This document shows positions 27,366 to 36,280 of a DNA stretch of 64,000 nt, piece by piece. This stretch comes from Lactobacillus pasteurii DSM 23907 = CRBIP 24.76. GTDB taxonomy: Bacteria; Bacillota; Bacilli; Lactobacillales; Lactobacillaceae. Numbering within the stretch: the first letter of the stretch is position 1; the number at the start of each line of letters is the position of its first letter. The stretch lies in the NCBI RefSeq assembly GCF_000297025.1, contig NZ_CAKD01000023.1, forward strand, positions 62,001-126,000, written 5' to 3'. The notes below the pieces were generated by a model. That model made no database searches. It was not told where the DNA came from and saw only the letters and a program-made list of their open reading frames with translations. A program made the position numbers and the translations under genes.

Positions 27366-28652
27366 TTAATCCTCAAAATCCTTAATAATTTCTTCCATCT
27401 TGCCTAAGTCGTCAAACTTAGCTTCCTTAACCTTGCCATCTGCCAAGCGCTTGATGTTCAAGATACCTTGTTCAACTTCTTTTTCACCCAAAGTAATAAC
27501 GTACTTAGCCTTTACGCGGTCAGCCTTCTTAAATTGAGCCTTGAGCTTCTTTTGATCAACATCGTATTGAGCACTGAAGCCTTGCTTGCGAAGGTCTCTA
27601 GCAATTTCAACCGCCTTAAATGCAGTACCTTCACCAATATTAGTGATGAAGAAATCAATTCCTTCATTTGCAACTAATTCTGGGTTTTGCTTTTGCAAGA
27701 CAAGCATCAATCTTTCTTCACCAATACCAAAACCAACAGCTGGCGTTTCAGGGCCATCAAATTCTTCAACCAAGTGGTTGTAGCGTCCACCACCAAGGAT
27801 AGTTGTTGGTGATTCCCATAGGCTCTTGTCATCAACCATGAATTCAAAAATGATACCAGTGTAATAGTCAAGACCACGAACTAAGTCATTGTCGATCACA
27901 TATTTAATACCTAAACGATCAAGCTTGTCAGTGATTGCCTCAAAGTTAGCCTTTGAATCTTCATCCAAGTAGTCAACAATCTTAGGTGCGTTTGGCAAGA
28001 ATTCCTTATCTTCAGGCGCCTTAGAATCCAAAATTCTCAATGGGTTCTTTTCCAATCTGCGCTTAGAATCATCAGAAAGCTTGTCTCTTAATGGAGTGAA
28101 GTAATTTACCAAAGCATCGTGGTAGTCTTTGCGTACTTGAGCATTACCCAAAGTGTTGATGTGCAATTCATATTGCTTAACTCCAAGTTCCGCTAGCAAA
28201 TCATGACCAAGCATGATTGTTTCAACATCAGCTAATGGATTGCTTGAACCAAAACTTTCAACACCGATTTGGTGGAATTCGCGTTGACGACCAGCTTGTG
28301 GACGTTCATAGCGGAAAGTGGTTGCCAAGTAGTAAACGTTGAATGGCTTAACTACTTCTGGGCCATAAAGCTTATCTTCAACATAAGCTCTAACCACACC
28401 GGCAGTTCCTTCTGGACGAAGGGCAATGTGACGACCACCCTTATCGTTGAAATCGTACATTTCTTTTTCAACTACATCTGAAGTTTCACCACTTGAACGG
28501 GAGAAGACTTCATAGTTTTCAAAAGTAGGCGTTCTGATTTCGCCATAGTTTGCACGCTTGAAAAAGTTGCGGGCAATTTGTTCGACTTTTTCCCATGATC
28601 CTGAAACATCAGGCAAAATATCGACTGTACCTTTTGGTTTTTGAACTCTCAT
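27366..28652 (-). CDS. hisS: Histidyl-tRNA synthetase
   Basis: Class II synthetase (428 residues). Class motifs: [13 protein letters not shown] at the N terminus, [14 protein letters not shown] near residue 79 and the motif 2 region [16 protein letters not shown] near 113; the histidine motif [15 protein letters not shown] is near 257 and motif 3 [11 protein letters not shown] near 305. The C-terminal anticodon domain follows from about 330. It is the first gene of the hisS-aspS operon with its own T-box and a strong promoter (TTGACT, 17 bp, TATTCT). Confidence 0.97.
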   Translation of the reverse strand: MRVQKPKGTVDILPDVSGSWEKVEQIARNFFKRANYGEIRTPTFENYEVFSRSSGETSDVVEKEMYDFNDKGGRHIALRPEGTAGVVRAYVEDKLYGPEVVKPFNVYYLATTFRYERPQAGRQREFHQIGVESFGSSNPLADVETIMLGHDLLAELGVKQYELHINTLGNAQVRKDYHDALVNYFTPLRDKLSDDSKRRLEKNPLRILDSKAPEDKEFLPNAPKIVDYLDEDSKANFEAITDKLDRLGIKYVIDNDLVRGLDYYTGIIFEFMVDDKSLWESPTTILGGGRYNHLVEEFDGPETPAVGFGIGEERLMLVLQKQNPELVANEGIDFFITNIGEGTAFKAVEIARDLRKQGFSAQYDVDQKKLKAQFKKADRVKAKYVITLGEKEVEQGILNIKRLADGKVKEAKFDDLGKMEEIIKDFED

Positions 28653-28682
28653 CGTATCATCCTTTAAATAAATTAATATAAA

Positions 28683-28880
28683 AAGCGCCCTTGAAAATAA
28701 TCAAGGGCGCTTGAGATTAGCACGGTACCACCTTATAGTTCCTACGATTAACGCTCGCGAGACGATTAATTATCTGCTAAAGGTGTCACAGATTGCTACC
28801 TATCCATTCTTTGCACCAAACCGAATGGTCTCTAAAATAGGCCTTGCTAATCTACAGTCTTTGTCTTCGATAATTCTTTT
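28683..28880 (-). promoter_or_regulatory. T-box riboswitch of hisS-aspS
   Basis: The T-box sequence AAGGTGGTACCGTGCT is at 28719-28734 (minus strand) and the terminator AAGCGCCCTTGA / TCAAGGGCGCTT with a T5 tract is at 28679-28712. In the stem I region, GTGACACC at 28782-28789 contains both GAC (Asp) and CAC (His) as overlapping triplets, so the specifier could read either tRNA. The leader controls both synthetase genes by uncharged tRNA. Confidence 0.92.
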
Positions 28881-28882
28881 CT

Positions 28883-28911
28883 AGAATATATTTTTACGCT
28901 AATAAAGTCAA
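28883..28911 (-). promoter_or_regulatory. Promoter of the hisS-aspS T-box
   Basis: TTGACT (28906-28911) and TATTCT (28883-28888) are separated by exactly 17 bases on the minus strand, a near-consensus SigA promoter placed right before the T-box leader. Confidence 0.8.
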
Positions 28912-28925
28912 CCTCTGAAAACGTT

Positions 28926-29369
28926 TTATTCGTCTAAATCCAAAACAATCGTAAATGGACCATCGTTTTCTAGTTCGACCTTCATGTCGGCACCAAATTT
29001 GCCAGTTTCTACTTCAAAACCAGCCAAGCGCAAGTGCTGATTGAACTCTTCCCACAATTCTTGTGACTTTGGCGGTCTCATCGCATCTACAAAACTTGGA
29101 CGGTTGCCTTTTTTGGTATTGGCTAATAAAGTAAACTGACTCACACTCAAAATTGCCCCACCAACATCTTTTAAAGAGAGGTTGGTCTTGCCTGCTTCAT
29201 CTTCAAAGATTCGCATCTTAGCAATTTTGTCGGCAGCCTTTTTGACTTGATCAGCTCCATCGCCTTCTTTTAGACCTACTAAAAGCAAAAATCCTTTGCC
29301 GATCTGACCAACGACTTCGCCATCAATTCTTACTGCAGCATGATTTACTCGTTGAATTACTACTCTCAT
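28926..29369 (-). CDS. dtd: D-aminoacyl-tRNA deacylase
   Basis: Hydrolyses D-amino acids from mischarged tRNA (147 residues, full length). The N terminus [17 protein letters not shown], the active-site [19 protein letters not shown] near residue 77, and the cross-subunit Gly-cisPro-type [13 protein letters not shown] region near 97 are characteristic of DTD1. The ATG overlaps the rel stop (TAATG), so it is cotranslated with rel; the rel-dtd pair is conserved in Firmicutes. Confidence 0.96.
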   Translation of the reverse strand: MRVVIQRVNHAAVRIDGEVVGQIGKGFLLLVGLKEGDGADQVKKAADKIAKMRIFEDEAGKTNLSLKDVGGAILSVSQFTLLANTKKGNRPSFVDAMRPPKSQELWEEFNQHLRLAGFEVETGKFGADMKVELENDGPFTIVLDLDE

Positions 29370-31600
29370 TAACTATCCGACCTCTTGGTTTCATATACAT
29401 CAGGGATGTCGCGCAATTTACTCAAAATATCAGCTAATTGCTTGGCATGACTAACAGATACGGTTACATAAATATGGGCAATATTTTCATCATTGACTTT
29501 ACCAGAGATGTTGTTGATGTTCTTAGTCAAAGAATTCAACTTGTTGATGACATCACTAAGCAAGTTGCCACGGTTGTAACCAAAAATTTCAATATTGGCA
29601 TTGAAGGCTTGAGCACTTGCATCTTCAATGTTTTCCCATTCAACATCGATCAAACGGCCCTGCTCTTGGGCTTCTTTAGTGATGTTGCGGCAATCTGTTC
29701 TATGAATAGTTACGCCCCGTCCCTTAGTTACATAACCAGTGATATCATCGCCTGGAACCGGGTTGCAGCACTTAGCTAAATGAAGCATTAAGTCACTTAC
29801 GCCTTGAATCATGACGCCATTCTTATGCTTAACCTTCATCGTTGAAGAAGTATTCTTGGCCTTTGAAGCAGATTGCTGGCCAGAGTTCATAATTTCTTCT
29901 TCTAGCTTCTTTTGCTTTTCAGCTTCATCCTTCTTACGCAAATCAAGCGTCAAACGGTTGTAAACGCCAATAGCTGATTGGTCGCCAAAGCCAATGGCTG
30001 CAAACAATTCATCGCTAGTCCTATAGTTGAAATGATCTAGGATCTTTTCCATGTGATCCTTATCCATATATTCCTTGACGCTAAGATCATTTTCGCGCAA
30101 AAGGTTAGCTACTTCTTGTTGACCCTTTTCAATGCTATCTTCACGGTCAAGTGCCTTGAAGTAACGCTTGATCTTGTTTCTAGCACGAGAAGTCTTAACG
30201 ATGTCAACCCAGTCGCGGGAAGGACTAGCATTAGACTGAGTCATGATCTCGATTACATCACCATTTTTGAGCTTGTAATCAAGTGGAACTAGTTTGTTGT
30301 TGATTTTGGCACCTACTGCATGACTACCTACTTGAGTATGAATTTCAAAGGCAAAATCCAGCGTAACTGATCCCTTAGGAAGTTCATAAACTTCACCCTT
30401 AGGAGTGAAAACATAAACACGGTCAGAGAAAATATCAGACTTAACGCTGCGCATAAATTCGTCAGCGTCTTTGGTTTCATCCTTCAATTCCAAGATTTCG
30501 CGCACCATGTCAAGTTTTTCGCCGGAGCTGCTTGCTTGTACTCCGCTGAAATTGCCGCGCTTATAAGCCCAGTGAGCCGCCACACCGTATTCAGCTACTT
30601 GGTGCATCTGTTCAGTTCTGATCTGAATTTCTAGCGGCTTGCCTCCAGGTCCGATAATCGTCGTATGCAAGGATTGGTAACCGTTAACCTTTGGTACAGC
30701 GATATAATCCTTGAATCGACCTGGCATTGGCTTCCATTCAGTATGAACTGCACCTAAAACTGCATAGCAGTCGCGGACATTTTTGACTAAAACTCTAACT
30801 GCTAGCAAGTCGTAGATTTCGTTAAAGTCCTTGTGCTTATCCACCATCTTCTTATAAATTGAATAAATATGCTTAGGACGACCGTAGACTTCATACTTAA
30901 TGCCCAAACTATCAAGCGTCTTCTTTAGCACGCTGATAGTTTCGGCAATATAGCTTTCGCGCTCGCTACGCTTTAAGTCCATCAAGCTAACAATGCGGTA
31001 ATATGCATCAGGATTTAAGTAGTGGAAGCTCATATCTTCAAGTTCCCACTTAATCGTTCCGATACCCAAACGGTCAGCCAGCGGTGCATAAATATCCATC
31101 GTTTCTGAAGCAATTCGGCGTTGCTTGTCTGGGCGCAAGTGATTCAAAGTATGCATGTTGTGCAAGCGGTCGGCCAATTTAACCATGATTACCCGCAAGT
31201 CCTTGGCCATGGCAATCAACATTTTACGGTGATTTTCTGCTAAAAATTCTTGGTGGGACTTGTATTGATACTTGTTCAGCTTAGTTACGCCATCAACGAT
31301 AAAGGCAACATCTTCGCCAAATTCTTTCTTTATATCATCATTGGTTACTGGAGTATCTTCAACTGTATCATGCAAAAATCCAGCCGCAATCGTATCCTGA
31401 TCCAGTCCCAAGTTAGCCAAAGTTCCCGCTACTTGTGTAGGATGGATGATATATGGTTGACCGGAGGCTCTAGTTTGACCTTCATGGGCCTTATTGGCAT
31501 AGTTATACGCCTTTTTAACGAAAGCTAATTGTTCGTCGGTCATGTATTTTTCACAAGCTTCAATCACTTGTTCATAAGTCATTTCAATATATTTTGACAT
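29369..31600 (-). CDS. rel: Bifunctional (p)ppGpp synthetase/hydrolase
   Basis: Long RSH enzyme (743 residues) making and degrading the alarmone (p)ppGpp in the stringent response. The HD hydrolase domain (HDTVEDTP near residue 76, [11 protein letters not shown] near 142) is intact, the synthetase domain follows ([20 protein letters not shown] near 310), then TGS ([17 protein letters not shown] near 395) and C-terminal Zn-finger/ACT regions ([17 protein letters not shown] near 605). Both activities are therefore expected. It sits between a small membrane-protein gene and dtd. Confidence 0.96.
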   Translation of the reverse strand: MSKYIEMTYEQVIEACEKYMTDEQLAFVKKAYNYANKAHEGQTRASGQPYIIHPTQVAGTLANLGLDQDTIAAGFLHDTVEDTPVTNDDIKKEFGEDVAFIVDGVTKLNKYQYKSHQEFLAENHRKMLIAMAKDLRVIMVKLADRLHNMHTLNHLRPDKQRRIASETMDIYAPLADRLGIGTIKWELEDMSFHYLNPDAYYRIVSLMDLKRSERESYIAETISVLKKTLDSLGIKYEVYGRPKHIYSIYKKMVDKHKDFNEIYDLLAVRVLVKNVRDCYAVLGAVHTEWKPMPGRFKDYIAVPKVNGYQSLHTTIIGPGGKPLEIQIRTEQMHQVAEYGVAAHWAYKRGNFSGVQASSSGEKLDMVREILELKDETKDADEFMRSVKSDIFSDRVYVFTPKGEVYELPKGSVTLDFAFEIHTQVGSHAVGAKINNKLVPLDYKLKNGDVIEIMTQSNASPSRDWVDIVKTSRARNKIKRYFKALDREDSIEKGQQEVANLLRENDLSVKEYMDKDHMEKILDHFNYRTSDELFAAIGFGDQSAIGVYNRLTLDLRKKDEAEKQKKLEEEIMNSGQQSASKAKNTSSTMKVKHKNGVMIQGVSDLMLHLAKCCNPVPGDDITGYVTKGRGVTIHRTDCRNITKEAQEQGRLIDVEWENIEDASAQAFNANIEIFGYNRGNLLSDVINKLNSLTKNINNISGKVNDENIAHIYVTVSVSHAKQLADILSKLRDIPDVYETKRSDS

Positions 31601-31615
31601 ATCTTCTCATCCCTT

Positions 31616-31978
31616 CTAGCGGTAGATCTGTTTATTCATCTGACCGAATAATTCAAAAATCAAAAAGATTATCCCAAAAAGCAAATTGTACTTTGCATAT
31701 GTTGGCAAAACAGCAAGGCAAAACAGTGCAGGCAAAACTAACAACCACCAAGACTTGAGCTTCAAGCGATTGATCAAAAATCCCACATGGAAGCTAATGA
31801 TATTGCCGATAATCAAGCAAACAACCCCTACTCGAAAAACGATTGGAATTCTAAGCAAGCTACTTAAATATGGCAAAAGCATCAAAAGCAAGCTCCACCA
31901 AACAACTGGCATGGCGTAAAAGCTGTTCAATTTTTTAATGAAGCTATTTTCTTTGATTTTTCTGATTAGTTGTCGCAT
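31616..31978 (-). CDS. Small four-helix membrane protein, unknown function
   Basis: A 120-residue protein with a basic N terminus (MRQLIRKIKENSFIKKL) and about four hydrophobic segments (MPVVWWSLLLMLLPYLSSLL, VVCLIIGNIISFHVGFLI, SWWLLVLPALFCLAVL, NLLFGIIFLIFELFG). I recognise no family. It lies 15 bases before rel and 51 after prmA in a run of minus-strand genes, with AAAGGGAAC upstream of its ATG. It may be an operon passenger. Confidence 0.65.
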   Translation of the reverse strand: MRQLIRKIKENSFIKKLNSFYAMPVVWWSLLLMLLPYLSSLLRIPIVFRVGVVCLIIGNIISFHVGFLINRLKLKSWWLLVLPALFCLAVLPTYAKYNLLFGIIFLIFELFGQMNKQIYR

Positions 31979-32029
31979 GCAAAAAAGTTCCCTTTCATTT
32001 CACCTTAATTTGAAAATTATTTTACCACA

Positions 32030-32974
32030 CTATGCTTGTTTGCGACTAATAACTAGCCCAATCCAACGATTTTCTCTCATGGTTAAATTGATTTCAAAAT
32101 TATTTTCTGCTAGAGCCTGCTCAATCTTAGGCAATTGCAAGTAGTCAATACCAGAGAAGATGATCTTTCCATTTTCTTTCAAGTGACTGTCAAGTTGTGG
32201 AATCAAGTCAAGCAAGATTTCTGCCAAAATGTTGGCCACAATAATATCGAACTTTTCATCAACATCACTCAGCAAACTGGTCTTTTGAGTTCTAATATTA
32301 TCAAGACCATTCAAGCCAGCATTTTCCTTAGCCGCAGTCATTGATTCATCTGAGATGTCAGTTGCCAAAACTTCACTAGCACCTAATTTAGAAGCTGCAA
32401 TAGCCAAAATACCTGAACCTGTACCTACATCAGCCACTTTAGCTGGGAAAGTCATGGCATTTTCTAAACCAAGCATTGCCAGTTGAGTTGTTTGGTGGTT
32501 ACCAGTACCAAAAGCTAGACCTGGATCGAGCTTGATAATTGCTTGATCTTTAAAAGCTGGTTGATAGTCTTCCCATTCAGGAACGATTGCCAAGTGTCTA
32601 GAGAAATTGATGACATGGTAGTATTTCTGCCATGCAGTGTTCCAGTCTTGATCAGCTACATAGTCAGCACTGATTTCAGCTTGACCAATTGCCAAGCCAT
32701 AGCCTGCAAGTTCTGCTAGTTTATCTTTATATTTAGCAATCAAATCATCCTTATCTGCTTCTTCATCAAAGTAAGCCAAAAATTGCATATCTTCTGGCAA
32801 ATCCTTAATATCATCTAGTTCAACTACAGTTGAATCGTGAAGCCAACCAGCTTGTTCAAAGTCGCTGCGTTTTCTTGCTTCAACGCCCAAGGCATTAAGA
32901 TGTTCTTGACTGTAAAAATCCAAAGCATCTTCTACTTCATGACTAGTTTCAATTTTAATTACAAGTAATTTCAT
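32030..32974 (-). CDS. prmA: Ribosomal protein L11 methyltransferase
   Basis: SAM-dependent methyltransferase trimethylating ribosomal protein L11 (314 residues). The N-terminal L11-recognition domain covers about 1-95; the catalytic domain has LDPGLAFGTGNHQTTQL near residue 165, the SAM motif VADVGTGSGILAIAASKLG near 190, and VANILAEILLDLIPQL near 243. The ATG at 32972-32974 was chosen over a preceding TTG. It heads the prmA / small membrane protein / rel / dtd series. Confidence 0.95.
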   Translation of the reverse strand: MKLLVIKIETSHEVEDALDFYSQEHLNALGVEARKRSDFEQAGWLHDSTVVELDDIKDLPEDMQFLAYFDEEADKDDLIAKYKDKLAELAGYGLAIGQAEISADYVADQDWNTAWQKYYHVINFSRHLAIVPEWEDYQPAFKDQAIIKLDPGLAFGTGNHQTTQLAMLGLENAMTFPAKVADVGTGSGILAIAASKLGASEVLATDISDESMTAAKENAGLNGLDNIRTQKTSLLSDVDEKFDIIVANILAEILLDLIPQLDSHLKENGKIIFSGIDYLQLPKIEQALAENNFEINLTMRENRWIGLVISRKQA

Positions 32975-33037
32975 CAAATCCTACCTTCTTTAGTTATTGC
33001 TATTTAAATGGTACTATTTATCTTTGGGGTGATAAAT

Positions 33038-33544
33038 ATGTCAAAGAAAAAAAAGAAAGATAAACTTGAAAAAACCTTGGTCGAGAAAATTCTCGATCAA
33101 AATAAAATCAAGTACCGTCAAGCACAATTTGCGACCCATGAAGATCATGGTGGAGTTGCGCAAATGGATACTTCTATTTTAGAGGACAATGAACACTTAG
33201 TCTATAAGACTCTAGTTTGTGCAGGAAACAAAACTGGTCCAGTCGTTGGCGTAATTCCAGTCACCGAGCACCTTGATTTGAAAAAATTAGCCAAAGTTTC
33301 TGGCAATAAAAAAGTGGAAATGTTGCCATTAAAGGATTTGCAAAAAACTACTGGTTACGTTCACGGCGCTAATACCCCGATTGGAATTTATTTCAATCAT
33401 CATTTTCCAATTTATCTGGACGAAGGGATGCAAGCTGAAGCTGAGATTGGGGTTTCTAGTGGTGAAGTTGGTCGCAGCGTCTTTTTAAATCCTGAAGACT
33501 TGGCTAGATTTTGTCATGCTGACTTTGTCGATCTAAAAGAATAA
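33038..33544 (+). CDS. Cys-tRNA(Pro)/Cys-tRNA(Cys) deacylase (YbaK family)
   Basis: A 168-residue trans-editing protein of the YbaK/EbsC family that hydrolyses Cys mistakenly attached to tRNA-Pro. Typical stretches are VYKTLVCAGNKTGPVVGVIP near residue 55, KKLAKVSGNKKVEML near 82 and GYVHGANTPIGI near 105; SSGEVGRSVFLNPEDLARF is the family ending. I chose the ATG after GGGGTGAT (10 codons inside the longest frame) because it carries the ribosome site and gives the Lys-rich start MSKKKKKDKLEKTL. It is divergent from prmA. Confidence 0.9.
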   Translation: MSKKKKKDKLEKTLVEKILDQNKIKYRQAQFATHEDHGGVAQMDTSILEDNEHLVYKTLVCAGNKTGPVVGVIPVTEHLDLKKLAKVSGNKKVEMLPLKDLQKTTGYVHGANTPIGIYFNHHFPIYLDEGMQAEAEIGVSSGEVGRSVFLNPEDLARFCHADFVDLKE

Positions 33545-33648
33545 TTTGTCTGTTATTTTCTATAAAAGTGATATACTTAAATTACCAACTAGATTATTTA
33601 TGATATAGTGTGAATATACTAGATATAGTTGGGGGTTTGTGTAGCGAT

Positions 33649-33710
33649 GTAGTAATTTATCGATTACTACTCAAAAAATAAACGCTGAAGAAATTTTCTC
33701 CAGCGTTTTT
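33649..33710 (+). terminator. Tandem hairpins; second is a bidirectional terminator
   Basis: GTAGTAAT / ATTACTAC (33649-33670) and, 10 bases on, AACGCTG / CAGCGTT (33681-33707) followed by T5. The second ends the ThrE gene on the minus strand and also suits the plus strand. The preceding 100 bases hold a TATACT and a GGGGG run but no gene. Confidence 0.7.
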
Positions 33711-33716
33711 CTGTAT

Positions 33717-35078
33717 CTAACGATTTGAATGACGCCACTTGGGATCCGTCATTATTCTGGCTGCCAACAATCCCATTGGCAAAGCCAAAACGATCATCAA
33801 AGCAGCGATTATCCAATAAGCACCAACATTAATGTCAGTAATACCGAAATGGTAAACTGCCCGGTACATGTATAATCCAGGAACCATGATCACAATTGAT
33901 GGCACAGTTAGCGAAATTCTTGGGAAACCTACCCGCAAACGAATGAAACTAGCAAGAAGTCCTGCCAAAAGTGCTCCTAAAAAAGCAGCTAAAGCTGGAG
34001 GCATCAAGGCAAAATCAACTAAACTCAATCTAGTCGTATTGGCAATAGCACCAATTACGGCAGCCATTGTTGCCATGGATAAGCGAGAGTTGAACATAAT
34101 TGAAAAGCCAAAGACCCCGCAAAAACTTGCAATTGCTCTAAACAAGGTTAGGCTAAGGACGCTAAAGTCCAATTTAGGCATCATCCCTGGCTTAAGTTGC
34201 AAAAGCATAGCTACGCCCCAACCTACTGTAGTTGCAATCGAGATGACCAAGATTGCAAAAGCAAGACGCTCAAGTCCAGAGCGCATATCTAGTTTGGACA
34301 TGTCTAGGCCTGAAGTAATAAACGGAAATCCCGGAATCACAAAGAGCATGGCCCCAATATAGCCATAGGCATGATCTGGATTAAGTCTAAAGGCTTTTTG
34401 CAAAATCATGAAGATCAAGAAATAAGCAAAACAAGCTACAGCTACACCGGTAGCAATCTTAGCCACTAAAGTGATTTTTCTTTTGGCTAATTCTGCTCTA
34501 GCATAGGCCCCAGCACTTGCTCCAAAAAAGGTACAGATAATCTCTGGCCAGCCCCCACCAAGAAGAAAAATAAAGCCAGCACAAGCAAGTCCGGCAGCCA
34601 GACCAATAACCCAAGTTGGATAAGTTGTTTTCATATGTTCGATTTCATCTAATCGGTGTTTGATTTGCCCTAAAGTCCAGTGACCATGACCCTTTTTAAA
34701 TTGTTTAACAAATCGCTCCATTTCATAGAGCTTAGTCATATTAACTCCGGTTGATGGTAAAGTAAGCGCCTGAGAATAAGATTCATTTTCACTAGCAAAA
34801 CAAGTATATTCAATCGACACTAGTCCAATATCTGCCGAGCAAGTAATCCCCAGCACGCGCGCGATCGTATCCATCGACTCGCGAACTCGCCAAGCTCCAG
34901 TACCGCATGATAACATCATCATGCCAACTCGTCCTACTAGCGAGGCCTTCTCAACCAAGGTTACATCCTTAGCCAAGGTATCATCGCTACTTTTGAAAAA
35001 GCTCTCCCAATCAATCCGCATATGGTGATGATGGGATATATGCTGTTTGACTTCACTATTGTTGTTTGATTCTGTCAT
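33717..35078 (-). CDS. Threonine/serine exporter family protein (ThrE, fused)
   Basis: A 453-residue membrane protein combining the two halves (DUF1212 and DUF3815) that are separate genes in many bacteria. The cytosolic N-terminal half (about 1-165) has GRVGMMMLSCGTGAWRVRES and SIEYTCFASENE; membrane segments run from about 165 to 440 (WVIGLAAGLACAGFIFLL, IGAMLFVIPGFPFITSG, FCGVFGFSIMFN, IVMVPGLYMYRAVYHFG). The family exports threonine, serine or small peptides/acids; substrate here is unknown. A His-rich patch HHHHMR near residue 16 is unusual. It is divergent from the SorC regulator. Confidence 0.85.
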   Translation of the reverse strand: MTESNNNSEVKQHISHHHHMRIDWESFFKSSDDTLAKDVTLVEKASLVGRVGMMMLSCGTGAWRVRESMDTIARVLGITCSADIGLVSIEYTCFASENESYSQALTLPSTGVNMTKLYEMERFVKQFKKGHGHWTLGQIKHRLDEIEHMKTTYPTWVIGLAAGLACAGFIFLLGGGWPEIICTFFGASAGAYARAELAKRKITLVAKIATGVAVACFAYFLIFMILQKAFRLNPDHAYGYIGAMLFVIPGFPFITSGLDMSKLDMRSGLERLAFAILVISIATTVGWGVAMLLQLKPGMMPKLDFSVLSLTLFRAIASFCGVFGFSIMFNSRLSMATMAAVIGAIANTTRLSLVDFALMPPALAAFLGALLAGLLASFIRLRVGFPRISLTVPSIVIMVPGLYMYRAVYHFGITDINVGAYWIIAALMIVLALPMGLLAARIMTDPKWRHSNR

Positions 35079-35259
35079 TGTCTTTCAATTCACCAAATTC
35101 CTCATACTATCTCATTAACAACTATTCTAGCACAAGTTGAAAAATTGATTTTTGGCTTTTTTAAAAAATTTGAGCCATTTTGTAATTTTTTAAAGGAAAA
35201 AATTATATAATAGAAATAGAATAATAGTATAAGTTGTTTATAAAGAAGGACTGATTGCA

Positions 35260-36204
35260 ATGCCACAACTAAGTAATGAAGATTTAGCCAACATCGCCCA
35301 TGACTATTATTTAAGCAAATTAAACATTGCCGACATTTCGCAAAAATATAACCTTTCCCGCTATCTAATTGCCAAAGCCCTAGAAGATGCGGAAAAGTCA
35401 GGTATCGTTAAAATCAACATTTACCACGGAACAAGGCGTAATGGCGAATTAGAGCGAATTTTTCAAGATGAATTTGGCTTAAAAGAAGCAATTATTTTGA
35501 ATAATCTGGATACTGCTTCTCAAGATAATGATGCCTTAGTTGAACAAGCTTCTAAGCAAATCCAATCTTATATCAAAAACTCGCATAATGTTGGAATGAC
35601 TTGGGGCGCTTTAATGCACGATATTATCAATCATTTCAACAATGATGAACGCGAGGATTTAAATTTCATCCAAATTCTTGGACAAGCAATCCGCTCTGAC
35701 AAACAGAAGAATCAACTAGTTCAACTGGCAGCGGACAAGTTTGCAGCTGAGTCTAAATTCCTTCCTGCCCCTTTATATGTTGTCAATCCAGATTACATCA
35801 AGGTTATGAAGCAAGAGCCTTTCTACCAAAGTCTTGAAGCTGATTTCCATGATCTCGATTTGATCTTTGCATCCGTTGGGACAATGGAATCACTAAGAGT
35901 AAATAGCTTCATTGAGAAATACTACTGGAATACTCTATTTAAAGATATCGATGATAGTAAATTAGTGGGTACGCTTTTTGGTCGCCCATATGATATCGAA
36001 GGCAATATTATCGATGGAATTGATCAATATATTTGTGGCATTTCAATGGAAGATATTATGAATACGCCTACTAGATTCTTAGTCGTCAAAAACCGCTTCA
36101 AAGCTAAAGCCTTGGTTGGTGCACTTAGAACTGGAACTATTACTCACCTAGTAACTAATGAAGCGATTGCCCAAAAGGCTCTGAAGATTGCCCAAGAAAA
36201 CTAA
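35260..36204 (+). CDS. SorC/DeoR-type sugar-binding transcriptional regulator
   Basis: A 314-residue regulator: N-terminal helix-turn-helix (ADISQKYNLSRYLIAKALEDA, near residues 23-45) and a C-terminal SorC effector domain (VGMTWGALMHDI near 110, DLIFASVGTMESL near 205, and LVGTLFGRPYDIEGN near 240). The family responds to phosphorylated sugars or, in CitI of Weissella, to citrate. It stands alone with its own terminator and a TATAAT box at 35206-35211. Upstream of it, TTTTTTAAAAAATTTGAG resembles A+T-rich motifs before the citrate genes, so a CitI-like role is a testable inference, not shown. Confidence 0.88.
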   Translation: MPQLSNEDLANIAHDYYLSKLNIADISQKYNLSRYLIAKALEDAEKSGIVKINIYHGTRRNGELERIFQDEFGLKEAIILNNLDTASQDNDALVEQASKQIQSYIKNSHNVGMTWGALMHDIINHFNNDEREDLNFIQILGQAIRSDKQKNQLVQLAADKFAAESKFLPAPLYVVNPDYIKVMKQEPFYQSLEADFHDLDLIFASVGTMESLRVNSFIEKYYWNTLFKDIDDSKLVGTLFGRPYDIEGNIIDGIDQYICGISMEDIMNTPTRFLVVKNRFKAKALVGALRTGTITHLVTNEAIAQKALKIAQEN

Positions 36205-36233
36205 CTTTACATAAATTTACTTATGTTTAAACC

Positions 36234-36271
36234 AAAAAGACTAGGAAGAAAAATTTCTTCCTAGTCTTTTT
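36234..36271. terminator. Bidirectional terminator
   Basis: AAAAAGACTAGGAAG / CTTCCTAGTCTTTTT stem with a short loop, between the SorC gene and the decayed surface-protein gene. Confidence 0.92.
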
Positions 36272-36280
36272 AAGTTAACT

